Source of the DNA: Thoreauomyces humboldtii
Lineage: Eukaryota; Chytridiomycota; Chytridiomycetes; Spizellomycetales; Powellomycetaceae
Length of the DNA stretch: 19,213 nt
Assembly: GCA_027596035.1 (NCBI GenBank)
Contig: JADGJA010000424.1
Location: forward strand, 1 to 19,213
Reading direction: 5' to 3'
Within the stretch, counting starts at the first letter, position 1, and each line of letters opens with the position of its first letter. The translations under genes were made by a program, and so were the position numbers. The notes beneath the pieces were generated by a model. It did no database searches and was not told the origin of the DNA. It was given only the letters and a program-made list of their open reading frames with translations. Positions 9,678 through 19,213 of the stretch are shown one piece after another.

Positions 9678-12600
9678 ACCTACATCCCGTCGCTTATCCT
9701 CCATCGCGACAGGGCCGAAATCCCTCCTCATACGTGTGCGTTGTCTGGTTGTTCTGCCCAATACACAACGCCGCCGCTGACTCGTCGAGCTCCCCTCCCC
9801 CCGTCGTAGACAGCTGCAAAGCGACGAACCGATATCAATAGGATCCAGCAGGAGAGATGGAGGCATCAGCGTTGCTTCTTCTCCAGGTCCATCTCGTCGG
9901 GAGTCCGTCCAGGAGCGGGGTCTCCTGCGGGAAAGTTCCGACGAAACAATGGACGAGGATGTCGAGGAGGACCGCGCGATATACGAGGACTTCACCACGA
10001 TAGGTGTGTGCAGCCATGACATGGGAAGTCGGTCTGCACGCCGTGGTCTTATAGAGAATTGCTTCAGACTGGATGAAGGATCTCATGAGAGACTACCGGC
10101 GGCAAAGCAGACGCCAAACCCGTCGGCAAGCCGGCGGGAAAGTCAACAGGATGCATCAGCTGTTCGACGCAACACAATCATGGATTCTCATCTCCATGAT
10201 TGGTGAGCTTGTGTCTGCCTTGCTTTACGATTGCAAAACGCCAACCGAATCGTTTGGCAGGGGTATCGATCGGACTTGTGGCGGGATGGGTGGATGTCGT
10301 GGCAGCATGGCTAGGAGACATTCGCTTCGGATACTGTGAGACCGAGTGGCACATCAGCAAAAGCATTTGTTGCACTGGACAGCTGGATGCTGGTAAGGGA
10401 TGTAGGAAGCCATAGAGAAAGGCTCTGCACAGGCCTGAGACTTTCGATTGCAGATGCGGGCTGTCCCCCGTGGAACGACTGGAGCTCGGTCATTCTCCGA
10501 TCACGGGGATGGGGTTTCGTCAACTGGATATTTTACGTCGGATTCTCGGTACGAAGTAACCTCTCCCAATGTATGTATGTTAATAGCGAAGGCAGTACCT
10601 CATCTCAGCCCACCGCAGACGCTGTTCGCCACGACGTGCGCTTTCTTGGTCACAAATCTAGCACCGTATGCTGCGGGCTCCGGCTCTGCCGAAGTTAAAA
10701 CCATCCTGGGTGGATTTATCATCAAGGGATTTTTGGGTACCAAGACTCTGATCGTGAAGGCAGCTGGTCTGGTACGGGACAAGCCGCTCCGAGCCGCATG
10801 CATAAATCGACTTGCTCACTTCTTTCCCAGCCTCTAATGGTCGCGTCAGGTCTTGCTGTCGGGAAAGAAGGACCTATGATTCACGTAGCCTGTTGCATTG
10901 GAAACGTTTTCCCTCGTCTGTTTCCAAAGTACTGGCGAAATGAAGGTAGCTGCCAAAGTTGTTTCACTCCTTGCAGGATCATTAACTTATCACACATCAC
11001 CTGTAGCCAGAAAACGAGAGATTTTGTCCGGTAAGATGTCATACAACTCGCAAATCGATGTTAGCAAGCTAACACAATCACCTTTGGTAGCCGCCTCCGG
11101 TGCAGGGATTGCCGTAGCCTTCGGAGCACCAATAGGAGGTGTTCTGTTTTCTCTCGAGGTAGCCTCCTTGGCGAGAAGCTGTAATCTCGTCGCGTTTATT
11201 GACACCGCAGCGGTTTCTAGGAGTTGAGCTCCTTCTTCCCGGCCAAAACAATGGTCCGAAGTTTCTTCTGCGCGCTGGTCGCGACAGTAACGTTGCTGGT
11301 ACGTTTGCTATGATAACTAGTTGTTGTTACCAGTCACTGACGCGGTCATTCGCGCAGTTGATAGATCCATATCGAGGCAAACGAGTGCTTTATCAAGTTG
11401 AATATTCGAGACCATGGCACTTTTTCGAGATCATATTCTTTGTCATTTTGGGAGTGTTTGGCGTGAGTTTCTGGGAGCGGAAGAGAAATGTCGGATGTCT
11501 GGGTTGGTCGTTACTGACGGATCCTTTCAGGGGTTGTCCGGGGTCTTGGTGATGGCCGTCAATAAACGCGTCCAGAACTTTCGGAAGTCTTCGTGGCTCA
11601 AGCAGTATCCGCTGCAAGAGGTTGCTGCGATCGCTGCTGGCACTGCACTTGTCTGCTATTTGAATATCTTCACAAGGTATTAGTTACTTCCTCGACCGGA
11701 GATCGCACCTCTGCTAATTTTAATTGCGGTGCAGGGTCGATAGTTCTGACCTGCTCGAAGGCTTGTTCCGAGAATGCGAAGAGTCAGATTACCATGGAAT
11801 CTGCAGGTACGGTGTCTTTGCCAGTACTTCCATACATTTCGGAAGCGCTTAACATCCTTTGCCGTAGCCGAAATGGAAGGCCACGCGTTATAGCGTTACT
11901 CATTACGGCTCTCATTATGCGGATCTGCTTAACGATGGTCACTTTTGGCATCAAGGTGAGTGCTCTTGCACATACTTGTGCGAATGCGTAGTAACTGACG
12001 TAAGGATGTCTGCCGATAGATACCCGCAGGCATATTGTGAGTGGCGCATGACGAGCGGGACCACATGAGTCCCTGATGCTGACAAGTACAAAGCATTCCT
12101 TCCATGGTTTGGGGCGGGCTTTTTGGAAGAGTGATGGGAATGATGGTGCAATCCTGGCAAGAGTAAGTGTTGAACTACCATCTTTTCGGAGACATTTTCG
12201 CTCACGGTCTCCGTTGGTAATAGGCATGATCCAACAAACATATTATTTACCGCTTGCCTACCGGACCGACCTTGCGTCACTCCCGGGGTTTACGCTTTGC
12301 TAGGGGCAATAGGGGCGCTCGGTGGAGTGACTCGCATGACACGTACGTTGCAAGTTACCACTTCGTCCTCAAGACCTCTATGCGCTTACATAGCTTGGCT
12401 TCCAGTTTCACTAACGGTCGTCATGTTCGAGCTCACGGGTACCCTAAACTACATCATCCCATGCATGGTAACTCTGATGACAGCCAAGATTGTCGGTGAT
12501 CTTTTCGAGAAGGGCGGATTCGCCGAGATGCAGATCCGCATGAACCGATACCCGTTTCTGGATCCGCGGGAAGACGAAGTCATTGGACTCACAGCTTCAG

Positions 12601-13822
12601 AGGTTATGACTCCTTCGGACGAGCTGGTGTGTTTCGTCACCTTGGGGATGACCGTCGCGGACATCGGTATGTATATTATTTGGGAAAACCAGGTCTAGAA
12701 ACTCTGACATTTAAACATCGTCTGACAGAGGAAGCCCTTGAACAAGCGCTGTACAAGGGATTCCCGGTAGTTAAGAGCATGGACAACCTCACGCTCGTGG
12801 GATACATCTCGAAGGAAGACTTAAAATACGCACTAGGTAAACCACCAAAGCGTTTCCACACAAGCTCTCCCTTTATGGAAACTAGCCTGACATGTGTTGG
12901 CCGTAGCCAAAGCAAAGTCCCATCACGGCATTCGTCCGACAGCCCCCGTGTTCTTTGACGTAGCCGGGGGCACTACGCTGCTTCGTGGATTCAGCGTGGC
13001 TGACGCACCCCTCCTCTCGCCCTTTGTCGTCGACGGCTCCTCCCCACTCGGTGCGTACGCTACCGCAGCGCCGTTCTCTCCCACCGTCTTCTACGAAGAC
13101 GACCGACCCAGTAGCGCCGACTTCCTCACGGGCGACGGAGAGGGCGTCACGTCGAGGACCTCGCACAATCATCATGCGGGTGGAAAGCTCCTCCAGCTCT
13201 CATCGTTCCTCGATCGCTCTCCGCTGTTCGTTCATCCCAAAATGTCCGTCGAGCTTGTCATGGTGGGTCAAAGTCGATACGGGCGATCCTGGCCCGCTCG
13301 TTCCAACCTCCTCTTGGGTCACATCCCACTTTCGCAATTCAGGACCTCTTCAAGAAGCTGGGACCTCGCTACATCGTCGTACAATACCAAGGCAAGCTCA
13401 AGGGTCTCATTACGAAAAAAGACATCCTGATCGCCATGTACGGAGCGGAGGAAGAAGAACACGCCGCCGCCATCGCCGCTCAGAACAGCAATCCAACGAT
13501 CCTCACATCGGTGGGCGGAGCTGCCGTCGCAACCGCCACCGCATCCTTTCGATCCCTCATCGCTCTCACCGGAACGGGTGCCGGTAGTACCCCCAGCGGA
13601 AGCCCTCATCTACCCCGCACAGCGAAAGCCTCGTCGCCGGCTGCGACGGCGGCGGCGGGGATGTCGAGGGCTAGGAAACTGAGAGGAGCTACGGGGGCGT
13701 TCGGGAGTTCGACTTGGGGGACGGCTGCTAGTGGGAGCAGCAGGGATAATCTGGCGAATCAGGAGGGGATGGAGATGGATGCGTATGGGGATGCGGCAAA
13801 GTTACCGAGTGAGGAGTTTTAA
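9671..13822 (+). CDS. CLC-family chloride channel / Cl-/H+ exchanger with C-terminal CBS pair (Gef1-like)
   Basis: Twenty-one exons join in frame to 968 residues: 9671-9735, 9810-10003, 10068-10202, 10261-10392, 10454-10548, 10592-10771, 10831-10945, 11007-11030, 11091-11158, 11221-11298, 11358-11462, 11531-11676, 11735-11806, 11868-11955, 12020-12036, 12094-12162, 12224-12342, 12406-12666, 12729-12836, 12907-13262, 13343-13822. The N-terminus is Ser/Arg/acid-rich, then [10 protein letters not shown]. Anion-path motifs: GSGSAE (236-241), GKEGP with gating Glu280, the [14 protein letters not shown] segment with the internal Glu pair (362-363), and GIFIP (503-507). Other landmarks are [16 protein letters not shown] and [19 protein letters not shown]1 begins near [13 protein letters not shown]2 ([20 protein letters not shown], then [13 protein letters not shown]) follows an insert of about 90 residues. 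Both key glutamates suggest an exchanger of Golgi/endosomal/vacuolar membranes. A low-complexity Ala/Thr/Ser tail ends it. Confidence 0.96.
12020..12036 (+). other. 17-nt microexon encoding part of the CLC GxFxP filter
   Basis: Between introns 11956-12019 and 12037-12093, the 17 nt ATACCCGCAGGCATATT encode Ile-Pro-Ala-Gly-Ile plus two bases of Phe. The next exon completes Phe-Ile-Pro, so the anion-filter motif GIFIP is split across a junction. Confidence 0.88.
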
Positions 13823-13914
13823 TTCCAGCCTGCTGCGCAGACATGTGACAGGATGGGTTGCTCCTGCTGTCTTGATTTGCAACTACTTGCCCGCCTGCAG
13901 CGACCGCGGAACCA

Positions 13915-15492
13915 TCACAATATGTCCAGCGAGGAGTCCCGCAAGTGTGCCCTCACTGCGGCTTCCAACCCATGTTCATCATGCAGATGATCGTCCTACA
14001 AATCAAGATCAAACCATAAGCTACGGGCACCCGAGACAGAAAACAACAGGAGCGGGAGAAGGACTCACGATGCGAAGCCGTTTCCGTGGTGGTTCCTGTC
14101 CGTGTTCCTCGACGTAAACTACCTGATCCAGCTCGTGATGCTCGAGGTGGTCCACATGATGATGTTGCTCCTCATGTTGTTCATGTTCGTGATGTTGTTC
14201 GTGTTCGTGATGCTGATGCTCATGCTGGTGATGATGATGATCCTCCTCATGTTCGTCGTGTTCCTCGTGCTGGCCTACTCCGTGCGCAGAAATGATAGCT
14301 GCCAGCTGCTCCCTCAAGTGATCGTTCTCGGCTTTGAGACTCTCGACCTGCGAGCTCAGGCCCTGAATTCTAGAAAATAGTAAGGACAGCTGGTTAAGTT
14401 TGATCCTTGTCCAAACTCTAACGTAGCCAGCATGGTACTTACGCCTGTTCGCAGAGCAGTTTTTCCAGTGTCCACTTTTCCAAGTTGGTTGCTTCGTTCT
14501 CCTTAAGCTGATGGATGTAGGAGATTGCTCTTTGCAGGACCCTTCCCTTGTTCTTTTCGCCCTCGGGAATGAGGGCAGCGATCTCGCTGATGCCTTCGGC
14601 GATCGTGTCCCGCCGCCTACGCTCCACCTCCTTGTGGTTTGCCCGACGATTCCGCAACCAACTTTCTGATCTCATGTCGGTCGATTTGGGGGCCCTCGTC
14701 CTGATCGGTCCAGGAGGTGCGGTCGTCTCCACGCTGCGCGAGGATGCACCGTTGTCAGAAGCGTCTGGGTTAGCTGCAGCAGCGCTTGCACTCAAGGACG
14801 CTGCCACGACGGCCTGCGACGCGGCTTGGATTGCAGCCGCAGCTGCGAAATAGGTGGCAGCCTGTTCGCCTCGAATGGCGGGAGGTGGCGGCGGGAAATC
14901 CAACGTCGGGTCTCTGTACGGTGGTTGTGACACGGTAGGTGAGGAAGGCACATCCGCCGTGGTCACTTCCGCCAGCTGTTGCTGCTGAGCTGCAACCGCA
15001 GCCAGTTGCTCTGCTTGCTGCTGGTCGAGGTGCTGTTGCACCTGCTTCTGCAGCTCCTCTGAGAGATCGAGGGTGCCATCATCCTCCAGGTGTTCCTGCT
15101 CTTGGTGCTGATCCTGATCCTGCTGTTGATGCTGCTGCTGATGGTAAAGAATCTGCTGGCGGATCTCCTCTACTTGTTGCGCGAGATCAGAACCGTTCTG
15201 ATCATGGAGCTCCGCAGAGTGATCGGACGATGAGTGTTCCTGCAGACGAAAGAGAAGCGATCAGGAAAACAGACAAACAGAAGGTCCTTCCCCACGAGCA
15301 ACTCACTTGATACAGCTCAGAAAGCACAATGTGCTCGTTCCCCTGACCTCCTTCCGCGTTAGCTCGCTGAACGTGGGCGGCAGCTGCCGCAGCCGCGGTC
15401 GCCAAAGCCTCTACCGTGAGTTCTCCGATGTGGTGATGATGGTCAAAGTGTTGTTGGTCGGGGAGAGGTTGGTGGTGAGAGACGTGAGCCAT
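13915..15492 (-). CDS. CBF1: CBF1-like bHLH transcription factor with His/Glu-rich C-terminal tail
   Basis: Minus-strand exons 15492-15307, 15239-14443, 14369-14069 and 13995-13915 give 454 residues. The start context is aggATGg with A at -3. Order: His-rich and poly-Ala N-terminus (1-62), Gln-rich coil-like stretch (about 63-150), Pro and Ala-rich region, then the bHLH at about 259-308. HKEVERRRR carries the H-E-R set (H264, E268, R272) that reads CACGTG. The helix extension NLEKWTLEKLLCEQ matches the hallmark of yeast Cbf1 and continues as a coiled coil to about 357. Next come about 45 residues made almost only of His, Glu, Gln and Asp, a basic PPRKRLRI (possible NLS), and a short tail. CBF1 proteins control sulfur amino-acid and respiratory genes. 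If the last intron (gtgagt donor) is retained, the protein ends at 14021 instead. Confidence 0.92.
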
Positions 15493-15798
15493 CCTTTCGT
15501 GTTGGGCCCCTATGTTGTCCCCTTTTCTCTTCACCAGCCGATACAAGTGATGCCCCGATCGTTCGTGAAGGATGCCTCTCTACGACCTCTATGGTGTCCG
15601 ATGTATTGATGATGGGTTTGATCGAGTCTGCTACGTTGGACCTTGGCAATGTCACGTGATTCGGGACAATGTCAAATGGGCTTTTTGGGTGGAAGGAGGT
15701 TGACGGGACGAGGGACAAGAACCTGAAAAACACAGCTACCGGTACCCGCCCGCCGCAGCGTCGACCACCTGGCCATTCTCGCAAGAGACCGCACCACA
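15493..15798. promoter_or_regulatory. Divergent promoter between CBF1 and dolichol kinase
   Basis: This 306-bp head-to-head spacer contains one perfect E-box (see 15652-15659). No TATA box is evident. The half toward dolichol kinase has a GT/GA-rich stretch and then a C-rich stretch before the ATG at 15799. Confidence 0.6.
15652..15659 (+). promoter_or_regulatory. CBF1-type E-box (RTCACRTG)
   Basis: GTCACGTGAT contains the palindrome CACGTG at 15653-15658 with the RT flank preferred by Cbf1. It lies about 160 bp upstream of the CBF1 start and about 140 bp upstream of the dolichol kinase start. By eye, the only other CACGTG in the window is at 18758, inside a predicted coding region. Confidence 0.75.
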
Positions 15799-18149
15799 AT
15801 GGCTAGCACCACCACGAGGGCCCTTCCCGCAAAGGATCCAACCTCATCGCCAGCAGCATCAGCACAGGGTCATGCATCCAACAGGACAACGCTCTTTTCG
15901 GAAGCCTGTTTGTTGGCGTTCCCGTCCGCGTTCGCCGTCTACGCGCTATGGAAACGAGGTTGCTCGCACGACGCTGCAGGTAGGACTCGGAACCATGATG
16001 CCTTCTAGATGCATCTCTGATCGCCGCATCACTCGCAGCGCTCTTTTTCTTGATTCTGGCAACGGTTGCTTCGCTTCGGAATCGCAAAGCATGGTATCCC
16101 CGTTTCCAAAGCGCAGTATATCGGTGCGTCAGTACTTTCGGGCGGGATGGTTCAGCAGATGTTGACGAAGAACCTCTTCGACCGTCCAGTCCGGACGCTG
16201 ATCCAGGAATAGCCACCGGGTTTCTGCTCCCTCCACTCGTTCTGACGGCCATCACGCTGTCCCTCCCGTTCGGCTCGATGTTCAGTAAGCTTGCAAGCAA
16301 AAGGTCGGGATAGGGACTTGCAGAGCACTCACCCTCTCACTTCCAGCGTACCTCCTCCCGATGCTACGATCCAGCATAGGCTTCAGTCTGTGGCTCGCCG
16401 TGCCTCTGATAGGGGGCAAACCGTGGCAACGCTCGTGGACATCTGCTTTCTGTGGCGTGGTGCTATCGCTGAACGTGGCATATCCAGGAAGCAAATCCTG
16501 GCAAACGGGTACGATGGATTTGAACTCTTAGGAGACGCGGGTTATGGTATTCAGGACCTCACTCTCTCCTCAGCTCTCCTGTGTCTACTTCCTTTCGGGA
16601 TCTTCAAGGGAATTCTACGACTGATCGTCACCTGGCTGGACACCAGCTTCACGTTTGGAGAAGCTCTGGTGGTGGCGCACACGTTGTCGCTGCTACTCGT
16701 CGACGCTTTGTGGATCACCATCACGAAGGTGCGAGGTCGATCAGAACGGAGACGTGGGTTGTTTCACCTTTCTAAAAAGTTCTCGTCATCATAACAGATG
16801 TATCCCAATCGCATGCCATCCGATCTAATCGTGTCGCGAAGCGAGATGAACGTCTTCATGCACGCCCTGCTTTTCGGTATGCTGCTCATCGGACTCGTCC
16901 TCGGCCCGCTCCTGGAGCGCATCTCCGCCGCACGGAACGACAAAGACCAGACTCGATACATGGCGCTATCCATGCTCTTTTACGGAGCGACTGCGTCCAT
17001 CGTCGTTCTAGCCATCGCTCCATGGACCGCACTGTGCATAGGAGCCAATCCGTTCGGATGGTATGTTATCAAGGGGCGGCATTTTTCGGGCTAAGTGCAA
17101 ATTCCTTATTTACTTGTCTCATGTCTCAGGATATGGAACTTCGTTCTCGAGCCCGGAGTCAGGCGGCTCGCCATCGTTGCGTTCTGGGTCTTTATCATAG
17201 CCTCCGGCGTAACCGTTGCATGGAAAAAGTTCCCAACTGTCGCTACCGATAGCACTGCACTGAACTTCAAGCGAAAATACTTCCACGTCCTGGCGACCAT
17301 GATGTTTATTCCCGGTTACGTGTGTGATGTGAGTGCCCGCCGCACGAACGTTGGGGTTGGGTCACCATCTGACATGACCAAACTAGGCAGACTTCATGCA
17401 TCTAGCATTCTCGGTGGCCTTCAGCGCTCTCATCCTACTGGAATACGTGCGTCACTTTCGCGTTTGGCCTGTCGGAGGCCACATCCAGGATTTCTTGCAT
17501 CAGTTTTTGAATCAGCGCGATTGCGGGCCCGTCATCGTGTCGCACCTGTACCTTCTTGTCGGGTGCGCACTGCCTGTCTGGCTCAATCGGTATGAACTCC
17601 ACTAATGCGGCTAATTGAACTCGCGATAGCTGACCGGATGTTTTTCGGCAGGATCTCGCAGCGCCTCTTTTTCGGTGGTCTCAGTGGTATGCTGACCTTG
17701 GGAATCGGCGATACAATGGTGCGTGTTTGCCTCCAGATTTCGTCTCCTTCATATCCTTTCCCGGCTTCTCGTCGTAACTCAATTTCCAACCCCAGGCATC
17801 TATATGCGGGAAGCGCTTCGGACGCACGCGGTGGCCTGGAACGGTCAAGACTGTCGAAGGCACCTTCGCCTTCAACATCGCAGTCATGTCGGTCTGCCTC
17901 CTCCTGAACATCACGGGAGGTATAACTATATCTGGCTCTCTACAGTGGTTCAAGCTCTCCGGATGCATATTTTTAAGCAGTTGAGTGACACACTGCACCA
18001 TCCCGCTTCGACACCTTTGTCCTTCGGCTTTGGCTTACCAAGGCTTCCCTACTCCTCTGTTAGGTCTACTTGAGGCTGTATCGGACCAGAACGACAACCT
18101 CATCATCCCGCTATACACTTTTGCCATCACTCATCTGACACTGGCGTGA
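15799..18149 (+). CDS. Dolichol kinase (SEC59/DOLK family)
   Basis: Exons 15799-15979, 16039-16284, 16347-16508, 16574-16728, 16798-17060, 17130-17328, 17387-17589, 17652-17718, 17796-17979 and 18064-18149 give 581 residues; human DOLK has 538. The enzyme phosphorylates dolichol with CTP in the ER membrane and feeds N-glycosylation, O-mannosylation and GPI synthesis. It is a polytopic membrane protein with many hydrophobic segments. Recognisable blocks: SFTFGEALVVAH, KRKYFHVLATMMFIPGYVCD, FMHLAFSVAF, EYVRHFRVWPVGGHIQDFL, RDCGPVIVSHLYLLVGCALP, GIGDTMASICGKRFGRTRW with KTVEGT (CTP-binding region, 493-515), and LLEAVSDQNDNLIIPLYTF at the end. The start has A at -3 and G at +4. The intron at 16509-16573 is my best in-frame solution; the last donor (GTTGAG) is weak. 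Confidence 0.94.
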
Positions 18150-18692
18150 AGCATTGGCGCCAGACTGCATGGTTTTTGCTTTTTCCTTCCCATTCCCTCT
18201 TTATTTCTGCATCAACCGGGTTTTTGGGCCCCCACACATCCATCTCCCCCCCACTTCACGACATACATTTCCAGCACTTATCTTATTTCATCTTTTCATT
18301 AATCCACTGTCTACAAGCTTGTTCGCGCTGTGCTGTGCCCGGAGAAGAGAGAAATGGGATTGCACAGCGTTGGAAAGGATCCGCAGTCGCCAGCCTTTGG
18401 ACAGCTCTCCCCCCCAAGAGAAAAACTCCGCTTCCCGCTCCTCGCAGCAAGGTCGCTCGCTGTCCACAGGTCATCTACTACTTCTCTCACCTCCTACAGC
18501 ACGGCACAGTACAGTACTTGGGTTCTCCTGCGTGTTTCCCGCCCCATAGACACCGGGACGGCCCCTTCCCACTCCTTCTTCTCGTCTTCATCCCAAGGTC
18601 GAGAAAGTCGATTTCCGCTCGTCAGCCCAACCAGCATCTGTCGACTGCTTGCAGAATCCCATCCGGCTCGTCCGCAACACATCCATCAAACC
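18150..18692. other. Intergenic region between dolichol kinase and the last gene
   Basis: This 543-bp stretch holds the 3' flank of dolichol kinase and, presumably, the promoter and leader of the next gene. The first part is strongly pyrimidine-rich (CT and C runs near 18170-18270). I see no RNA gene, repeat family or known binding site. Confidence 0.5.
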
Positions 18693-19213
18693 ATGGTCAC
18701 CACAAGCAACTGGATCACGTCTCTGTTCCCGACGGGTCGTCGCTCTCGAGCATCTTCCACGTGTCCGGCACCACCACCACTATCAAATACAGCACCAGCA
18801 CCCTCACGGTCCTTCGTTCCGTCAGAACCCGACGACCATCCGGACACGAGCCCAACAGCCGACCCACTCGACTGTCTACTGACACCACCCCCCTCTCCAA
18901 CCCTCTCCCTGACCCCGCGTCGTCCAAGTCCCACTCCACCGTCGTCGTCCGTGATCCACACGTCGACGTGTCTCTCCGTGACCGCCTACGAGGCCCTCCC
19001 GGCCCTCTCCAGACTCCTCACCCCGCGACGAAGGGTCGGAGGGGGACTGAGGTCGCGAAAGCGTCCGGTCGTGCTGGAGATGACGGACCTGCACGTCAGG
19101 GAGTATCGGCTGGAGAGCGGTGCTGGGGGGAAGGGGAGGGAGTCGGCTTGCTTCGAGGTTCGATGGGTGGGGTTCGCGCTGGGCGGGGTCGGGAAGGACG
19201 GGAGGTGTAGGTT
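18693..19213 (+). CDS. Unrecognised protein, N-terminal part (3'-partial)
   Basis: The ATG at 18693 sits in a very good context (AAACCATGG). The frame stays open for 173 codons to the window end, with C/G preferred at third positions. The N-terminal 110 or so residues are rich in Pro, Ser and Thr and look disordered. They are followed by a more structured piece with LPALSRLLTPRRRVGG, RKRPVVLEMTDLHVREYRLE and FEVRWVGFALGG, which alternates charged and hydrophobic residues. I do not recognise the family. A competing frame (18146-19210) covers the same DNA, but it is Pro/Arg/Ser-biased throughout and begins inside the dolichol kinase stop region. An intron beyond the window is possible. Confidence 0.5.
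   Translation, partial: MVTTSNWITSLFPTGRRSRASSTCPAPPPLSNTAPAPSRSFVPSEPDDHPDTSPTADPLDCLLTPPPSPTLSLTPRRPSPTPPSSSVIHTSTCLSVTAYEALPALSRLLTPRRRVGGGLRSRKRPVVLEMTDLHVREYRLESGAGGKGRESACFEVRWVGFALGGVGKDGRCR

Noticed and set aside
12985..13587. A 200-codon plus-strand open frame
   Set aside because: It overlaps CLC exons 20-21 in another frame and crosses a well-supported intron. The CBS-domain frame explains the DNA.
14102..14380. Plus-strand open frame rich in Met, Leu, Phe and Val, resembling a membrane protein
   Set aside because: It is the antisense of the CBF1 His/Glu repeat: CAT, CAC, GAG and GAA codons read on the other strand as ATG, GTG, CTC and TTC.
16523..16532. A -1 frameshift in dolichol kinase near the TCTTAG at 16526
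   Set aside because: An ordinary 65-nt GT-AG intron restores the frame without any indel.
16509..16554. A 46-nt intron in dolichol kinase with good-looking ends
   Set aside because: It does not keep the reading frame. The acceptor at 16573 does.
18758..18763. A second CACGTG as a CBF1 site
   Set aside because: It lies inside the predicted coding region of the last gene and lacks the preferred RT flank, so it is likely chance.
18146..19210. A 354-codon plus-strand open frame
   Set aside because: It starts at the dolichol kinase stop, is Pro/Ser/Arg-biased throughout and has no domain-like segment. The frame from 18693 has a better start context and better third-position bias.
1..19213. Mobile element, defence system, CRISPR array, tRNA or secondary-metabolite cluster
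   Set aside because: No transposase, reverse transcriptase, terminal repeats, spaced repeats, tRNA-like folds or biosynthetic enzymes were found. The window is ordinary fungal gene space.

Overview
This window reads as nuclear DNA of an intron-rich fungus, most likely a yeast-like basidiomycete. The genes are cut by many short introns, mostly 57-86 nt, with gtRnGy donors and CTGAC/CTAAC-like branch points. The gene content is also fungal: CBF1-type bHLH, DUF3431, a Gef1-type CLC channel and dolichol kinase. I cannot name the genus. All gene models come from reading frames, splice sites and remembered family motifs; no alignment was run.

Layout: (1) 42-1371 (+), 3' part of an ACAD10/11-like phosphotransferase ending in the peroxisomal signal SKL. 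(2) 1484-2725 (-), a multi-repeat Myb/SANT gene interrupted by about four frame shifts. (3) 3001-4541 (+), an RlmN-type radical SAM rRNA methyltransferase with a mitochondrial-looking N-terminus. (4) 4792-6007 (-), a membrane-anchored DUF3431 protein. (5) 6244-7289 (+), an FRG1 homologue. (6) 7534-9510 (-), a tRNA(Ile)-lysidine synthase-like protein with altered active-site motifs and a GC-AG intron. (7) 9671-13822 (+), a 21-exon CLC chloride channel/transporter. (8) 13915-15492 (-), a CBF1-like bHLH factor with a His/Glu-rich tail. (9) 15799-18149 (+), dolichol kinase. (10) 18693 to the window end (+), an unrecognised partial gene.

The first nine genes strictly alternate in strand. This creates four short divergent promoters (2726-3000, 6008-6243, 9511-9670, 15493-15798) and four short convergent 3' gaps. 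The CBF1/dolichol kinase promoter carries one perfect CBF1 box, GTCACGTGAT, which suggests autoregulation or control of dolichol kinase. Two genes point to mitochondrial RNA modification (RlmN, TilS-like), two to the secretory/endomembrane system (CLC, dolichol kinase), and two are nuclear (FRG1, CBF1). I see no transposon, RNA gene, CRISPR array or foreign island. The main surprises are the broken Myb gene beside otherwise clean genes, the degenerate TilS motifs, the intron-like segment encoding the DUF3431 membrane helix, and the CBF1 box in its own promoter.
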